From Deltaproteobacteria bacterium (lineage in GTDB: Bacteria > Desulfobacterota > Desulfobacteria > Desulfobacterales > SG8-13), in the NCBI GenBank assembly GCA_024639205.1, contig JAHEIV010000008.1, positions 1 through 16,488 on the forward strand: a stretch of 16,488 nucleotides of DNA. Direction: 5' to 3'. Below the pieces are notes generated by a model. That model did not search any database. It had not been told where the DNA came from and saw only the letters and a program-made list of their open reading frames with translations. The position numbers and the translations under genes are program-made. Shown here piece by piece: positions 1 through 7,211 of the stretch. How positions within the stretch are numbered: position 1 is the stretch's first letter; each line of letters opens with the position of its first letter.

Positions 1-1085
1 GCGGACGGGTCGGATTTGCCATCAAGGAGGCGCGTGCAAATGTGGCCGCCCTTATCGGCGCATCACCGGAAGAAATCGTTTTCACCGGTTGCGGAACGGA
101 AAGCGACAACACGGCCATTTTGGCGGCTCTTCAGGCTCAACCCGACAAACGGCATCTGGTGACCACGCGGGTCGAGCATCCGGCGGTCAAAAGCCTGGCG
201 GAAAACCTTGCCAAGAGGGGTTATCGGGTTACCTTCGTGCCGGTAGACGGAAAGGGCAACCTGGATCTGGACTACCTGTACGACAACCTGAACGAGGACA
301 CGGCTGTGGTCAGCATCATGTGGGCCAACAATGAAACCGGTGTGATCTTCCCCATCGATGAAATCGCCCAGCGGGTTCGGGAGCACGGGATCGTTTTTCA
401 CACCGATGCGGTCCAGGCGGTCGGCAAGATTCCGGTGGACGTTCGAAATTCGGCAGTGGACATGCTCTCTTTGTCCGGGCACAAGCTCCACGCCCCCAAG
501 GGAGTGGGGGTCCTGTACGTAAGAAAGGGAACGCGGTTCGCACCGTTTCTGATCGGCGGACACCAGGAAAACGGACGCAGGGGAGGAACGGAAAACACCG
601 CCTCCATCGTGGGGCTGGGCAAAGCGGCCGAACTGGCGGCATCGCACTGGCTCAAAGACATGGAACGCGTTGGGCGGCTGAGAGATAAGCTGGATAACAG
701 CCTGCTGGAACGAATCCCCAATTCAATGATAAACGGGAGCCGTCAAAACCGGCTTCCGAATACCACCAGCATTGCTTTTGAATATGTGGAGGGCGAGTCG
801 ATCCTGCTGATGATGGATCAATACGGCATCTGCGCATCCTCCGGCTCGGCCTGCACTTCCGGATCACTGGAGCCGTCCCACGTGCTGCGGGCCATGGGCG
901 TGCCGTTCACCGCCGCTCACGGTTCCATCCGCTTCAGCCTGGGGACTTATAACGACGAAGAGGATATTGAGACCATCATCGAAAAGCTCCCTCCCATCAT
1001 TGAGCGGCTGCGCGACATGTCGCCTTTCTGGCACGAGGCCAAAGCCGCTGCCGGGCAGGCCGATGTGCAGCACACAACGGTTTGA
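1..1085 (+). CDS. nifS: Cysteine desulfurase, NifS/IscS type (5'-truncated by window edge)
   Basis: PLP-dependent enzyme that takes sulfur from L-cysteine, giving alanine and an enzyme persulfide for Fe-S cluster assembly or other thio-cofactors; cytosolic. The reading frame is open from base 3, with in-frame residues before any start codon, so the N-terminus lies outside the window; about 360 of the family's usual 380-400 residues are visible. Seen: the TESDN motif near the start (cofactor-binding region), the EHPAV histidine region, ANNETG, the HTDAVQ aspartate/glutamine pair, the SGHKLHAPKG segment with the PLP-lysine, the GGHQENGRRGGTEN stretch, and the SSGSACTSG loop carrying the catalytic cysteine. 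This loop is of the longer group I (NifS/IscS) kind. The next gene, serA, is 397 bases away on the same strand, so an operon is uncertain. No iscU or nif gene is visible, so the symbol marks the family rather than a role in nitrogen fixation. Confidence 0.93.
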   Translation, partial: GRVGFAIKEARANVAALIGASPEEIVFTGCGTESDNTAILAALQAQPDKRHLVTTRVEHPAVKSLAENLAKRGYRVTFVPVDGKGNLDLDYLYDNLNEDTAVVSIMWANNETGVIFPIDEIAQRVREHGIVFHTDAVQAVGKIPVDVRNSAVDMLSLSGHKLHAPKGVGVLYVRKGTRFAPFLIGGHQENGRRGGTENTASIVGLGKAAELAASHWLKDMERVGRLRDKLDNSLLERIPNSMINGSRQNRLPNTTSIAFEYVEGESILLMMDQYGICASSGSACTSGSLEPSHVLRAMGVPFTAAHGSIRFSLGTYNDEEDIETIIEKLPPIIERLRDMSPFWHEAKAAAGQADVQHTTV

Positions 1086-1308
1086 ATCACCTGCGGTTCG
1101 CGCGCCTACATTCGCTGCCGGCGGTTGCGGCCGGGCGCGCGAAATCATTCCGTCGCCAGGATACGAATACAGCTCACCGAATTCTCAACTCCGTCCAGGG
1201 GTGGATCCCTTCAACCCGGAGGAATTCAATTACAGCGCCCATTCGCCGGCTGCGATGCGGATCGACAATCGCCCCCGACCCCTATCATGATCCAGCCACG
1301 ATTTCCCC

Positions 1309-1344
1309 TTGTCTGACCCAACGTTTGGGTGTATGACATACCCC
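1309..1344 (+). promoter_or_regulatory. Possible serA promoter with internal dyad and overlapping hairpins
   Basis: The gap between the cysteine desulfurase and serA (1086-1482) holds no convincing gene. Within it, TTGTCT (1309-1314) and TATGAC (1332-1337) are 17 nt apart, each matching four of six consensus sigma-70 positions. The spacer contains a perfect 6-bp inverted repeat, ACCCAA-cgt-TTGGGT (1316-1330). The overlapping 1327-1344 segment can form a different hairpin (GGG plus GTATG pairing with CATAC plus CCC around a single A, with one bulged T). CATACC (1337-1342) could also pair with GGTATG (1380-1385), and a small ATCGC/GCGAT hairpin lies at 1405-1418. These pairings exclude one another, which would suit a repressor site or an attenuating leader. 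This is inference from sequence shape only; the boxes are weak. Confidence 0.33.
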
Positions 1345-1482
1345 TTGTCGACCTGTCCAAAAAGCGTACCCAAATAACAGGTATGTGTGGGATCGAAACC
1401 GGGGATCGCTCCTGCGATAGGATTGATGGGGCATCCGGAATTCACCTCACCCATACCGGCTCAATGCGATGGAGTGTCAAAG

Positions 1483-3075
1483 ATGTACCGTGTCATGATC
1501 CGTGACAACATGGCCCCGCTGGCAAAGGACATCCTGGAGGCCACCGGCCAGATTGAAGTCGTCGTAGACAATCGAAAAGATACCGGGGAGCCGGAGAAAC
1601 TGAGCCAGTTGATTGGCGAATTCGACGGGGTGGCCATCCGCAGCGGCACATGCATCCCGGCCGAAGTGCTGGCGCATTCCGGACGGCTGAAAATCATCGG
1701 AAGAGCCGGCATCGGGGTGGACAATGTCGATCTGAATGCCGCAACGGAAAAAGGGATCGTGGTAATGAACGCTCCGGGTGGCAATACCGTGACCACCGCA
1801 GAACACGCCATCTCCATGATGCTCGCCCTGGCCCGCAACATTCCCCAGGCCACCGCAACCATGCGGGAGGGCAGGTGGGAAAAGAAAAAACTGATCGGTG
1901 TTGAAATTACCGGCAAAACCCTTGGTGTGATCGGTCTCGGGCACATCGGGCGTGTGGTGGCCGAGCGGGCCCTGGGGTTGAAAATGAAGGTGATCGCTAC
2001 CGACCCCTTCGTTAGTGAATCGGCAGCCAAAGACCTGGGTGTTGAGCTTCTGGCTCTCGATCAACTGCTGGAACGAGCCGATGTTATCTCCCTTCACGTC
2101 CCGCGCCTGAAAGAGACGCTGAACATGATCAATGCGGAGACCCTGAGTAAAATGAAACCCGGGGTGAGGATTATCAATTGTTCCCGGGGAGAGATCGTGA
2201 ATCTGGACGCGCTGCTGCAGGCCCTTAACAGCGGGCAGGTGGCCGGTGCAGCGCTGGACGTGTTGCCCCAGGAACCGCCGGATCCCTCCCTACCGATTTT
2301 GCAGCACCCCAACGTGATTTTCACTCCGCACCTGGGTGCCGCCACCGGCGAAGCCCAGAACAAGGTGGCCGACATGATCGCCAAGCAGATGGCCGCCTAC
2401 CTGATCAACGGTGTGATCATCAATGCGGTGAACTTTCCATCCATCTCCCGCGAATTAATGGAGCAGATCCGTCCGCACCTGCAGCTGGCCGAGAACATGG
2501 GATCGTTGATGGGCCAGTTGGTTCGCAAACCTCACGATATCACCGTCACATACAGTGGAGACATCACCCGTTTCGACACCCGCCCGCTGACCCGGGCCAT
2601 TTTGAAGGGTCTGCTGGGAGTGTTCACCGACAAGCCGGTCAACTTCGTGAGCGCACTGGCGCTGGCACGAGACAAGGGCATTCACGTTCGAGAGACCACG
2701 AGCCAGGTAAGAGGAGATTATTCCAGCCTCATTCAGATGAAGTTAGAGGGTCACGAGGAAGAGCCGAACGAGATCTGGGGAACGATATTCGGCAAGAAAT
2801 ATCAGCGCATTGTGCGCCTCGGCAGGATATACATGGATGCGATTCCGGAAGGTTCGATGATCGTCATTCAAAACATCGACCGACCGGGTGTCATCGGCAA
2901 TGTCGGTACGACACTGGGCCGTCACAACATCAACATCGGGCGTTTTCAACTCGGCCGGCTCAAAGACCGGGCACTGTGCATGGTCAATATCGACACCCCG
3001 GCCGCTGAAGATGTGCTGAAAGACTTGCTGGCCCTGCCCAACATCATTTCCGCACGGCAAGTGCACTTCGATTAA
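1483..3075 (+). CDS. serA: D-3-phosphoglycerate dehydrogenase (long, ACT-domain form)
   Basis: Oxidises 3-phosphoglycerate to 3-phosphohydroxypyruvate with NAD+, the first committed step of serine synthesis; cytosolic. The 530 residues match the long SerA class. Order: N-terminal half of the substrate domain (1-100), nucleotide-binding domain with GLGHIG (151-156), catalytic Arg235 (in CSRGE), Glu264 (in QEPP) and His283 (in TPHLGA), an intervening ASB-like domain (about 320-440), and a C-terminal ACT domain (about 455-530) with the DRPGVIGNVG turn expected for serine sensing. I chose ATG 1483 because GGAG lies 8 nt upstream and the protein then begins YRVMIRDNM as homologues do; the frame is open back to 1387 but that extension looks non-coding. 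It converges on the PAS gene, with 21 bases between the stops. Feedback inhibition by serine through ACT is known for the family and not shown here. Confidence 0.96.
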   Translation: MYRVMIRDNMAPLAKDILEATGQIEVVVDNRKDTGEPEKLSQLIGEFDGVAIRSGTCIPAEVLAHSGRLKIIGRAGIGVDNVDLNAATEKGIVVMNAPGGNTVTTAEHAISMMLALARNIPQATATMREGRWEKKKLIGVEITGKTLGVIGLGHIGRVVAERALGLKMKVIATDPFVSESAAKDLGVELLALDQLLERADVISLHVPRLKETLNMINAETLSKMKPGVRIINCSRGEIVNLDALLQALNSGQVAGAALDVLPQEPPDPSLPILQHPNVIFTPHLGAATGEAQNKVADMIAKQMAAYLINGVIINAVNFPSISRELMEQIRPHLQLAENMGSLMGQLVRKPHDITVTYSGDITRFDTRPLTRAILKGLLGVFTDKPVNFVSALALARDKGIHVRETTSQVRGDYSSLIQMKLEGHEEEPNEIWGTIFGKKYQRIVRLGRIYMDAIPEGSMIVIQNIDRPGVIGNVGTTLGRHNINIGRFQLGRLKDRALCMVNIDTPAAEDVLKDLLALPNIISARQVHFD

Positions 3076-3080
3076 GCCGT

Positions 3081-3116
3081 ACCGGCGGGAAAACCGTTAC
3101 CGCTTTTGCCGGTTTT
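3081..3116. terminator. Possible bidirectional terminator between serA and the PAS gene
   Basis: Just past the serA stop, ACCGGC (3081-3086) can pair with GCCGGT (3108-3113), and alternatively AAAACCG (3090-3096) with CGGTTTT (3110-3116). The right arm ends in TTTT, giving a short T-run for serA transcripts; read on the other strand, the second pairing also ends in TTTT. The element overlaps the last codons of the PAS gene. The stem is imperfect and the T-run short, so this is a moderate call. Confidence 0.42.
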
Positions 3117-4521
3117 CGACTTCACCGACGGTGCTGCTTTGTTTCAGACGCCGATTTTCAGCCGGCGGTTCCGCTTTCCTGGCGGCCGCCGGATGCAGGG
3201 CCTTTTTCTTCTCGCCGATTTCAGTGTAAACGGCAAAACTCCCGCGAGCAGCCCCGCCGGCACCCAATAAAGGCGCCGGTGCAACCAGCATCGACACCGT
3301 CCCACCTTCTTTGTGCCGGATGTCGAGCTCAAATCGCTGCCACACACCCTGTTCGAAACCGGCCTTTGCCTGCTCTAGAATGGATCTGCCGGCCGCATCG
3401 AGAAAATCCTCCCACCGGCTGCCCACCAGTTCGCCTTTGGAATATCCGGTAAGCTCCTGCAACTTTCTGTTTACGTAGAGTATCTTGCCTTCCTCGTTGA
3501 GAATCCCGAGGCCTTCATTCATGGTTTCCACCAGGCGCCGGTATTTTTTTTCGCTGCGCTGCAGCTCGCTTTTTGACTTTTTGACCCCGGTGACATCACG
3601 CAGGATCACGATGCTGCCGGCCGGTCGGCCGTCTCGACCGCGATAAAGGGAAGCGCTGAGCTCGATGTCTAAAATCCGCCGGTCCTTGGTGTATCGACAG
3701 GTGTCAAATGAGACGATTTTTTCGCCCTGCAGCATTCTGTCGATGGCAGCGGCCGTGTTCGGCCAGCATTCATCCGGAACGAAATCGATGCGCTTGCCGG
3801 TGAGCTCGTTTACCCGCCAACCAAAAACCCGGGTGAAAGAAGAATTTACATAAAGAATGCGGCCCGACAGATCATAAGCGGCGACCGGGTCCGGCTGGGC
3901 CTCCAGTATGGAAAGATGGTTTGTCTGCAGCTCGGCAAGCGGTATTTTCTGAATCTGCGGATCGGGACTCGAGGTCGCAGGCAGGACCTGTCGGGGTGAC
4001 CGTACTTGCTGTGCGGCCTCCGGTTGACCGGGTCGATCGGCTTTCACCTTCATCGGATCATCTTCGGTCGGTCCACGATCGGAAGGGTCGCGAATGATGA
4101 GCAGTTCGGCCGGCTTGCCGGCCTCGTCGATCCGGGAAATGGATATGTCGCACGGAAGAAGGGTGCCGGTGCGGGTGGTGAGGTCGGTTCGATAGTCCAC
4201 GGCCCATCGGTCCCGGTGCCGGTTCATTTCGAACTGGCGCAATACCGCTTCCCGGTCGAAGTCGTGAATCAGATCGAAAATGCTCAGTTCCTCATCCACA
4301 TCGTCGCTCGTATAACCGAGTAGACGGGAAAATGCGGAATTGATGAATCGGATTTTTCCATTGCTCACAACGGCGATGGCATCCGGGCCTGCCTCTACAA
4401 TCACCCGGTATCTTTTCACGCTCTCCCAGAGAAGTTGTTGCGTCCGGGATAGTTCCTCGATGCGTCTTTGCTGATCGACAACCCTTTTTGCCAATTCCTT
4501 GTAAGACGGCTCTTTCGGCAT
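3097..4521 (-). CDS. Triple-PAS-domain sensor protein without a visible output domain
   Basis: 474-residue cytosolic protein with no membrane segment or signal peptide. It opens with a short coiled-coil-like helix (about 5-35), followed by PAS 1 (about 36-145; ...GPDAIAVVSNGKIRFIN...), a Pro/Gln-rich linker (150-200), PAS 2 (about 203-312; ...AYDLSGRILYVN...) and PAS 3 (about 322-436; ...GLGILNEEGKILYVN...). Each carries the PAS pattern of a hydrophobic strand, a YVN/FIN turn and an FGW/TGY/LGY motif; short helices after PAS 2 and 3 (VKKSKSELQRSEKKYR, EKKKAL) are the usual linkers to a next module. The C-terminal 38 residues are charged and hold no H-box, ATPase, GGDEF or sigma-54 domain. serA converges immediately after, so no room remains for a kinase on this strand. 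Ligand and partner cannot be told. AAGG lies before ATG 4521. The gene follows hypB by 88 nt and could be co-transcribed. Confidence 0.85.
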   Translation of the reverse strand: MPKEPSYKELAKRVVDQQRRIEELSRTQQLLWESVKRYRVIVEAGPDAIAVVSNGKIRFINSAFSRLLGYTSDDVDEELSIFDLIHDFDREAVLRQFEMNRHRDRWAVDYRTDLTTRTGTLLPCDISISRIDEAGKPAELLIIRDPSDRGPTEDDPMKVKADRPGQPEAAQQVRSPRQVLPATSSPDPQIQKIPLAELQTNHLSILEAQPDPVAAYDLSGRILYVNSSFTRVFGWRVNELTGKRIDFVPDECWPNTAAAIDRMLQGEKIVSFDTCRYTKDRRILDIELSASLYRGRDGRPAGSIVILRDVTGVKKSKSELQRSEKKYRRLVETMNEGLGILNEEGKILYVNRKLQELTGYSKGELVGSRWEDFLDAAGRSILEQAKAGFEQGVWQRFELDIRHKEGGTVSMLVAPAPLLGAGGAARGSFAVYTEIGEKKKALHPAAARKAEPPAENRRLKQSSTVGEVENRQKR

Positions 4522-4609
4522 GTTCCCTTCACTTCATGGTTACGAATTTGCAACACCTCGCGCGGAAACTGCGGCAACCAGCCTGCTGTGAGAGTTGCAT
4601 ACGCAGCAT

Positions 4610-5401
4610 TCAGTCGTTGCGTTTTCGCCGAATCGCGGTGGTCAGCCAATCGAGCCAGGCATCGAAGCCTTCCTCCGTTTTGGCCGATATTTCAAATACC
4701 GGCATACCGGGATGAACCTGGTGTATAAAATTGACTGCCGCCTGTCGATCATAGTCCAGGTGGGGAAGCAGATCGATCTTGTTGAGAAGAGCGGCATCAC
4801 ATTCACGGAACATCAACGGATATTTTACCGGCTTGTCCTCGCCTTCCGTAACGCTCAACACGACCACCCGCGCGTCTTCGCCGATATCGAATTCCGCCGG
4901 GCACACCAGGTTTCCGATATTTTCCACAATGAGCAGGTCCACCGATTCCAGCTGGACACCGGCAACGGCTTTTTCAATCATCCCAGCGCTCAGATGACAG
5001 TCACCGCCGAAAACGTCCGTGTTTACCTGCACAACAGGAGCCCCGCTTTTGGCCAAGCGATCGGCATCATGGGTGGTGCAGATATCGCCGACGATCACCG
5101 CGCTTTGGATCTCGGGCAGGATGCGTACCAGGGTTTTTTCAAGTGTGGTGGTTTTACCGGAACCCGGGCTGCTCATCATATTGAGCACGAAGATACCGCT
5201 GTCTGCGAACAACTTGCGGTTTCGCCGGGCCATTTCGTCATTGGCGTCCAACACCCGCCGGACAACTTTAATCTCCCGCGAAACTTTTCGGCGGTTATCC
5301 GTTCCGCCGGCAGGCCTGGGTTCGTGATGCGCGCGGGAATCTTTATCAGAATGTTCGCGATGAGAGCGTTTTTGAGAAGGAAAATCAAGCAATTCCGACA
5401 T
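4610..5401 (-). CDS. hypB: Hydrogenase nickel-incorporation GTPase HypB
   Basis: SIMIBI-class GTPase that, with HypA, delivers nickel to the large subunit of [NiFe]-hydrogenase (sometimes urease); cytosolic dimer. With the ATG at 5401 the protein has 263 residues. Seen: Walker A SSPGSGKT (77-84), VGDICTTHDADR (105-116), the dimer-interface metal pair Cys135-His136 in GGDCHL, ENIGNLVCP (160-168), SVTEGEDKP (183-191), NKID (207-210) for guanine and SAKT (239-242). Residues about 13-26 contain five histidines (SHREH...HH), a modest nickel-storage stretch. The N-terminal CxxCGC high-affinity nickel motif of the E. coli protein is absent. I chose ATG 5401, with AGGA 8 nt upstream, over an in-frame TTG at 5440. 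It follows hypA by 99 nt on the same strand. No hydrogenase or other hyp gene is visible. Confidence 0.95.
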   Translation of the reverse strand: MSELLDFPSQKRSHREHSDKDSRAHHEPRPAGGTDNRRKVSREIKVVRRVLDANDEMARRNRKLFADSGIFVLNMMSSPGSGKTTTLEKTLVRILPEIQSAVIVGDICTTHDADRLAKSGAPVVQVNTDVFGGDCHLSAGMIEKAVAGVQLESVDLLIVENIGNLVCPAEFDIGEDARVVVLSVTEGEDKPVKYPLMFRECDAALLNKIDLLPHLDYDRQAAVNFIHQVHPGMPVFEISAKTEEGFDAWLDWLTTAIRRKRND

Positions 5402-5500
5402 GATCCGTTTCCTGCCAGTTTTTGATCCTTCACACCCCAAACAGCACGACTCGGAAATTGTGCGCTTTTCCCTTTGTGCTATCGGGTTGATGGATCGATT

Positions 5501-5857
5501 TCAGTTGTCCTCTTCGACGATTTCGATAGACTCGATGTCCAATTCGCGTCCCGACAGCAATTCGACCGCACCGCTGTTGCAGCGGCTGCAGGAAAAAACA
5601 GGCTCTTCGATCGTCCACTCGAGTCGGCAGTCTTTGCAGCGGGCGCTAACCGGAATTTCTTCAACCGCCAGTTCAGCACCTTCCAGCGGTGTATCCCGGG
5701 TGACCACTTCAAAACAGAAACGCAAGCTGTCCGTTACCACGGCGGACAGTTTGCCGACCTTCAAATTCACCCGCTCCACCCGGGAATGTTGCAGTTCTTC
5801 GGGGATCGAAGCGGCGGCAATTTCCGCGATCTGCATGGCAATCCCCATTTCGTGCAT
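5501..5857 (-). CDS. hypA: Hydrogenase maturation nickel metallochaperone HypA
   Basis: Small nickel-binding chaperone acting with HypB in [NiFe]-hydrogenase maturation. Its 118 residues are the usual length. It begins MHEMGIA, with His2 giving the essential N-terminal nickel ligand, and carries the structural zinc site as two CxxC pairs, Cys74/Cys77 (CKDC) and Cys90/Cys93 (CSRC). The middle has the family pattern VNLKVGKLSAV...DSLRFCFEVVTRDT. The acidic C-terminus (IVEEDN) is common. Start ATG 5857 has a weak GGGA upstream and is fixed by the conserved MHEM start. It is placed directly before hypB, the canonical order. Confidence 0.95.
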   Translation of the reverse strand: MHEMGIAMQIAEIAAASIPEELQHSRVERVNLKVGKLSAVVTDSLRFCFEVVTRDTPLEGAELAVEEIPVSARCKDCRLEWTIEEPVFSCSRCNSGAVELLSGRELDIESIEIVEEDN

Positions 5858-6221
5858 TCAAAATTCCCGTAAACGATAGATGGTAGCTTTAGCATGCGCC
5901 GGTTCATTGACAACCGCAGCCGCGGCATTCATTTAACCGAGCAACTGGTACTAGTGCACAACCCCCGGATCTTGCACAACTCGAAGGCGCTCAGGGGCAA
6001 GAAATAAAAGGGCGCAGCCATGGGGGCAGATTGGCCGCTGCAAATCCTTGGCAACGCGGCCCATCAAAGCTCCCGGCTCGCCCCCCAGGGGGGTGAAAAT
6101 TGATCAGCTGAAAACGATTTTCATCCAATGAACATATAAGTACATCAGTTCCCGCACTGAATTTTCTCAACCGGCTGTCATCGCGGATTATTTGAACGGC
6201 TCATCAATGTTCCTGCCGGAT
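5858..6221. other. Gene-free gap between sucD and hypA
   Basis: No convincing gene in 364 bases. On the + strand a 37-codon open frame with ATG runs 5894-6007 (begins MRRFIDNRS, ends ALRGKK) but has no ribosome-binding site or recognised relatives. A G/C block (CCCCCC-A-GGGGGG, 6081-6093) could form a 5-bp hairpin without a T-run. GAAAAT (6096-6101) and ATTTTC near 6118-6123 are complementary, giving a weak stem downstream of sucD. On the - strand, TTGTCA (5913-5908) and TAAAGC (5891-5886), 16 nt apart, make a weak promoter candidate for hypA. The length of the gap suggests that hypA-hypB is transcribed apart from sucCD. Confidence 0.4.
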
Positions 6222-7094
6222 TCAGGTGAAAACCTCCGCGCATAACTTCCCGAGCGTTCCGAGGTCCTCGCAGACATGAATGCCGCTTTGCTTCATGACG
6301 GTGATTTTGCTCTGGGCCGTTCCGCTCTTACCGCTGATGATCGCCCCGGCGTGACCCATGCGCCTTCCCGGCGGGGCCGTCAAGCCGGCGATAAAGCCCA
6401 CCACCGGTTTGGTTACGTGTTGCGTGATAAAAGCCGCGGCGTCCTCTTCGGCACTGCCGCCAATTTCCCCCACCATCACGACCCCTTCGGTAGCCGGATC
6501 TTTTTCAAAGGCATCCAGGCAATCGATGAAACTTGTTCCGCCCACCGGATCACCGCCGATTCCAATACAGGTGGTTTGCCCGATGTCTTCCCGTGTTAGC
6601 TGGTGGACCACCTCGTAGGTAAGGGTTCCACTGCGGGACACCACGCCGATTGCTCCCCCCGGTTTGTGGATCGGACCCGGCATGATACCGACCTTGCACT
6701 CGCCGGGGGTGATGATGCCCGGGCAGTTCGGTCCAATCAATCGCGACGGTTTGCCCTGCATGTAGTTTTTCACCTTCATCATGTCCAGCACGGGAATCCC
6801 TTCGGTAATCGTAACGACAAGAGAGACGCCGGCATCCACCGCTTCCATAACGGCATCGGCTGCAAAGGCAGGCGGCACGAAAATCAGACTGCAGTCTGCG
6901 CCCGTTTTTCCGACGGCCGCATTGACGGTGTCGAACACCGGTACCTCATCCATCTTCTGGCCGCCTTTTCCCGGTGTCACCCCTGCCACCACCCGGGTAC
7001 CGTAAGCGACGCACTGTCGAGTGTGAAACATCCCCTCGCGGCCGGTAATCCCCTGAACCAGAACACGCGTATCCTTGTTGACGAATATGCTCAT
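6222..7094 (-). CDS. sucD: Succinate-CoA ligase (ADP-forming) alpha subunit
   Basis: Alpha subunit of succinyl-CoA synthetase, which interconverts succinyl-CoA, ADP/GDP and phosphate with succinate, CoA and ATP/GTP through a phosphohistidine; cytosolic. 290 residues, full length. Seen: the CoA-binding Rossmann start with QGITGREG (14-21), GVTPGKGG (38-45), the GPNCPG region (121-126), SRSGTLTYE (153-161), GIGGDPVGGT (178-187) and the active-site histidine His248 in GRRMGHAGAI, followed by SGKSGTAQSK. An AGAGGG lies about 6 nt before ATG 7094. It follows sucC by 117 nt, the usual beta-alpha order, with a hairpin in the gap. In this context it completes the branch from methylmalonyl-CoA to succinate, giving substrate-level ATP when propionate is oxidised or activating succinate in the reverse direction. 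Confidence 0.97.
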   Translation of the reverse strand: MSIFVNKDTRVLVQGITGREGMFHTRQCVAYGTRVVAGVTPGKGGQKMDEVPVFDTVNAAVGKTGADCSLIFVPPAFAADAVMEAVDAGVSLVVTITEGIPVLDMMKVKNYMQGKPSRLIGPNCPGIITPGECKVGIMPGPIHKPGGAIGVVSRSGTLTYEVVHQLTREDIGQTTCIGIGGDPVGGTSFIDCLDAFEKDPATEGVVMVGEIGGSAEEDAAAFITQHVTKPVVGFIAGLTAPPGRRMGHAGAIISGKSGTAQSKITVMKQSGIHVCEDLGTLGKLCAEVFT

Positions 7095-7132
7095 GATTCC
7101 CTCTCAACCATTTCGATAGGTGGTAATTGCAT

Positions 7133-7166
7133 CTGCAGGTCTTTCGTCACCGAAAAAAACCTACAG
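7133..7166 (-). promoter_or_regulatory. Strong intercistronic hairpin between sucC and sucD
   Basis: CTGCAGGT (7133-7140) pairs with ACCTACAG (7159-7166) apart from one G-U wobble in RNA. Inside, TTTCG (7142-7146) pairs with CGAAA (7151-7155) around a TCAC/GTGA tetraloop, with a few unpaired bases. In the sucC-to-sucD direction no T-run follows, so it is not a standard terminator. It could stabilise or process the mRNA or set the subunit ratio; this is inference. Confidence 0.45.
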
Positions 7167-7211
7167 CTGCCGTGCGTTGGCTTGCACCCTGATACCGACA
7201 GGCTTTAGCGC

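Noticed and set aside
1387..1482. Upstream extension of serA to 1387
   Set aside because: The extra 32 residues do not resemble SerA N-termini, and the ATG at 1483 has a well-placed GGAG.
4595..5425. Long + strand open frame of 276 codons opposite hypB
   Set aside because: It is an exact antisense shadow of hypB, which has unmistakable GTPase motifs on the - strand.
6010..6090. Possible cyclic-di-GMP or other riboswitch in the sucD-hypA gap
   Set aside because: Fragments such as GCAAA and a GC-rich stem raised the idea, but the conserved order of a GEMM aptamer is not there and neither neighbouring gene is correctly placed downstream.
6081..6093. CCCCCC-A-GGGGGG as a terminator
   Set aside because: Only about 5 bp can form once a minimal loop is allowed, and no T-run follows on either strand.
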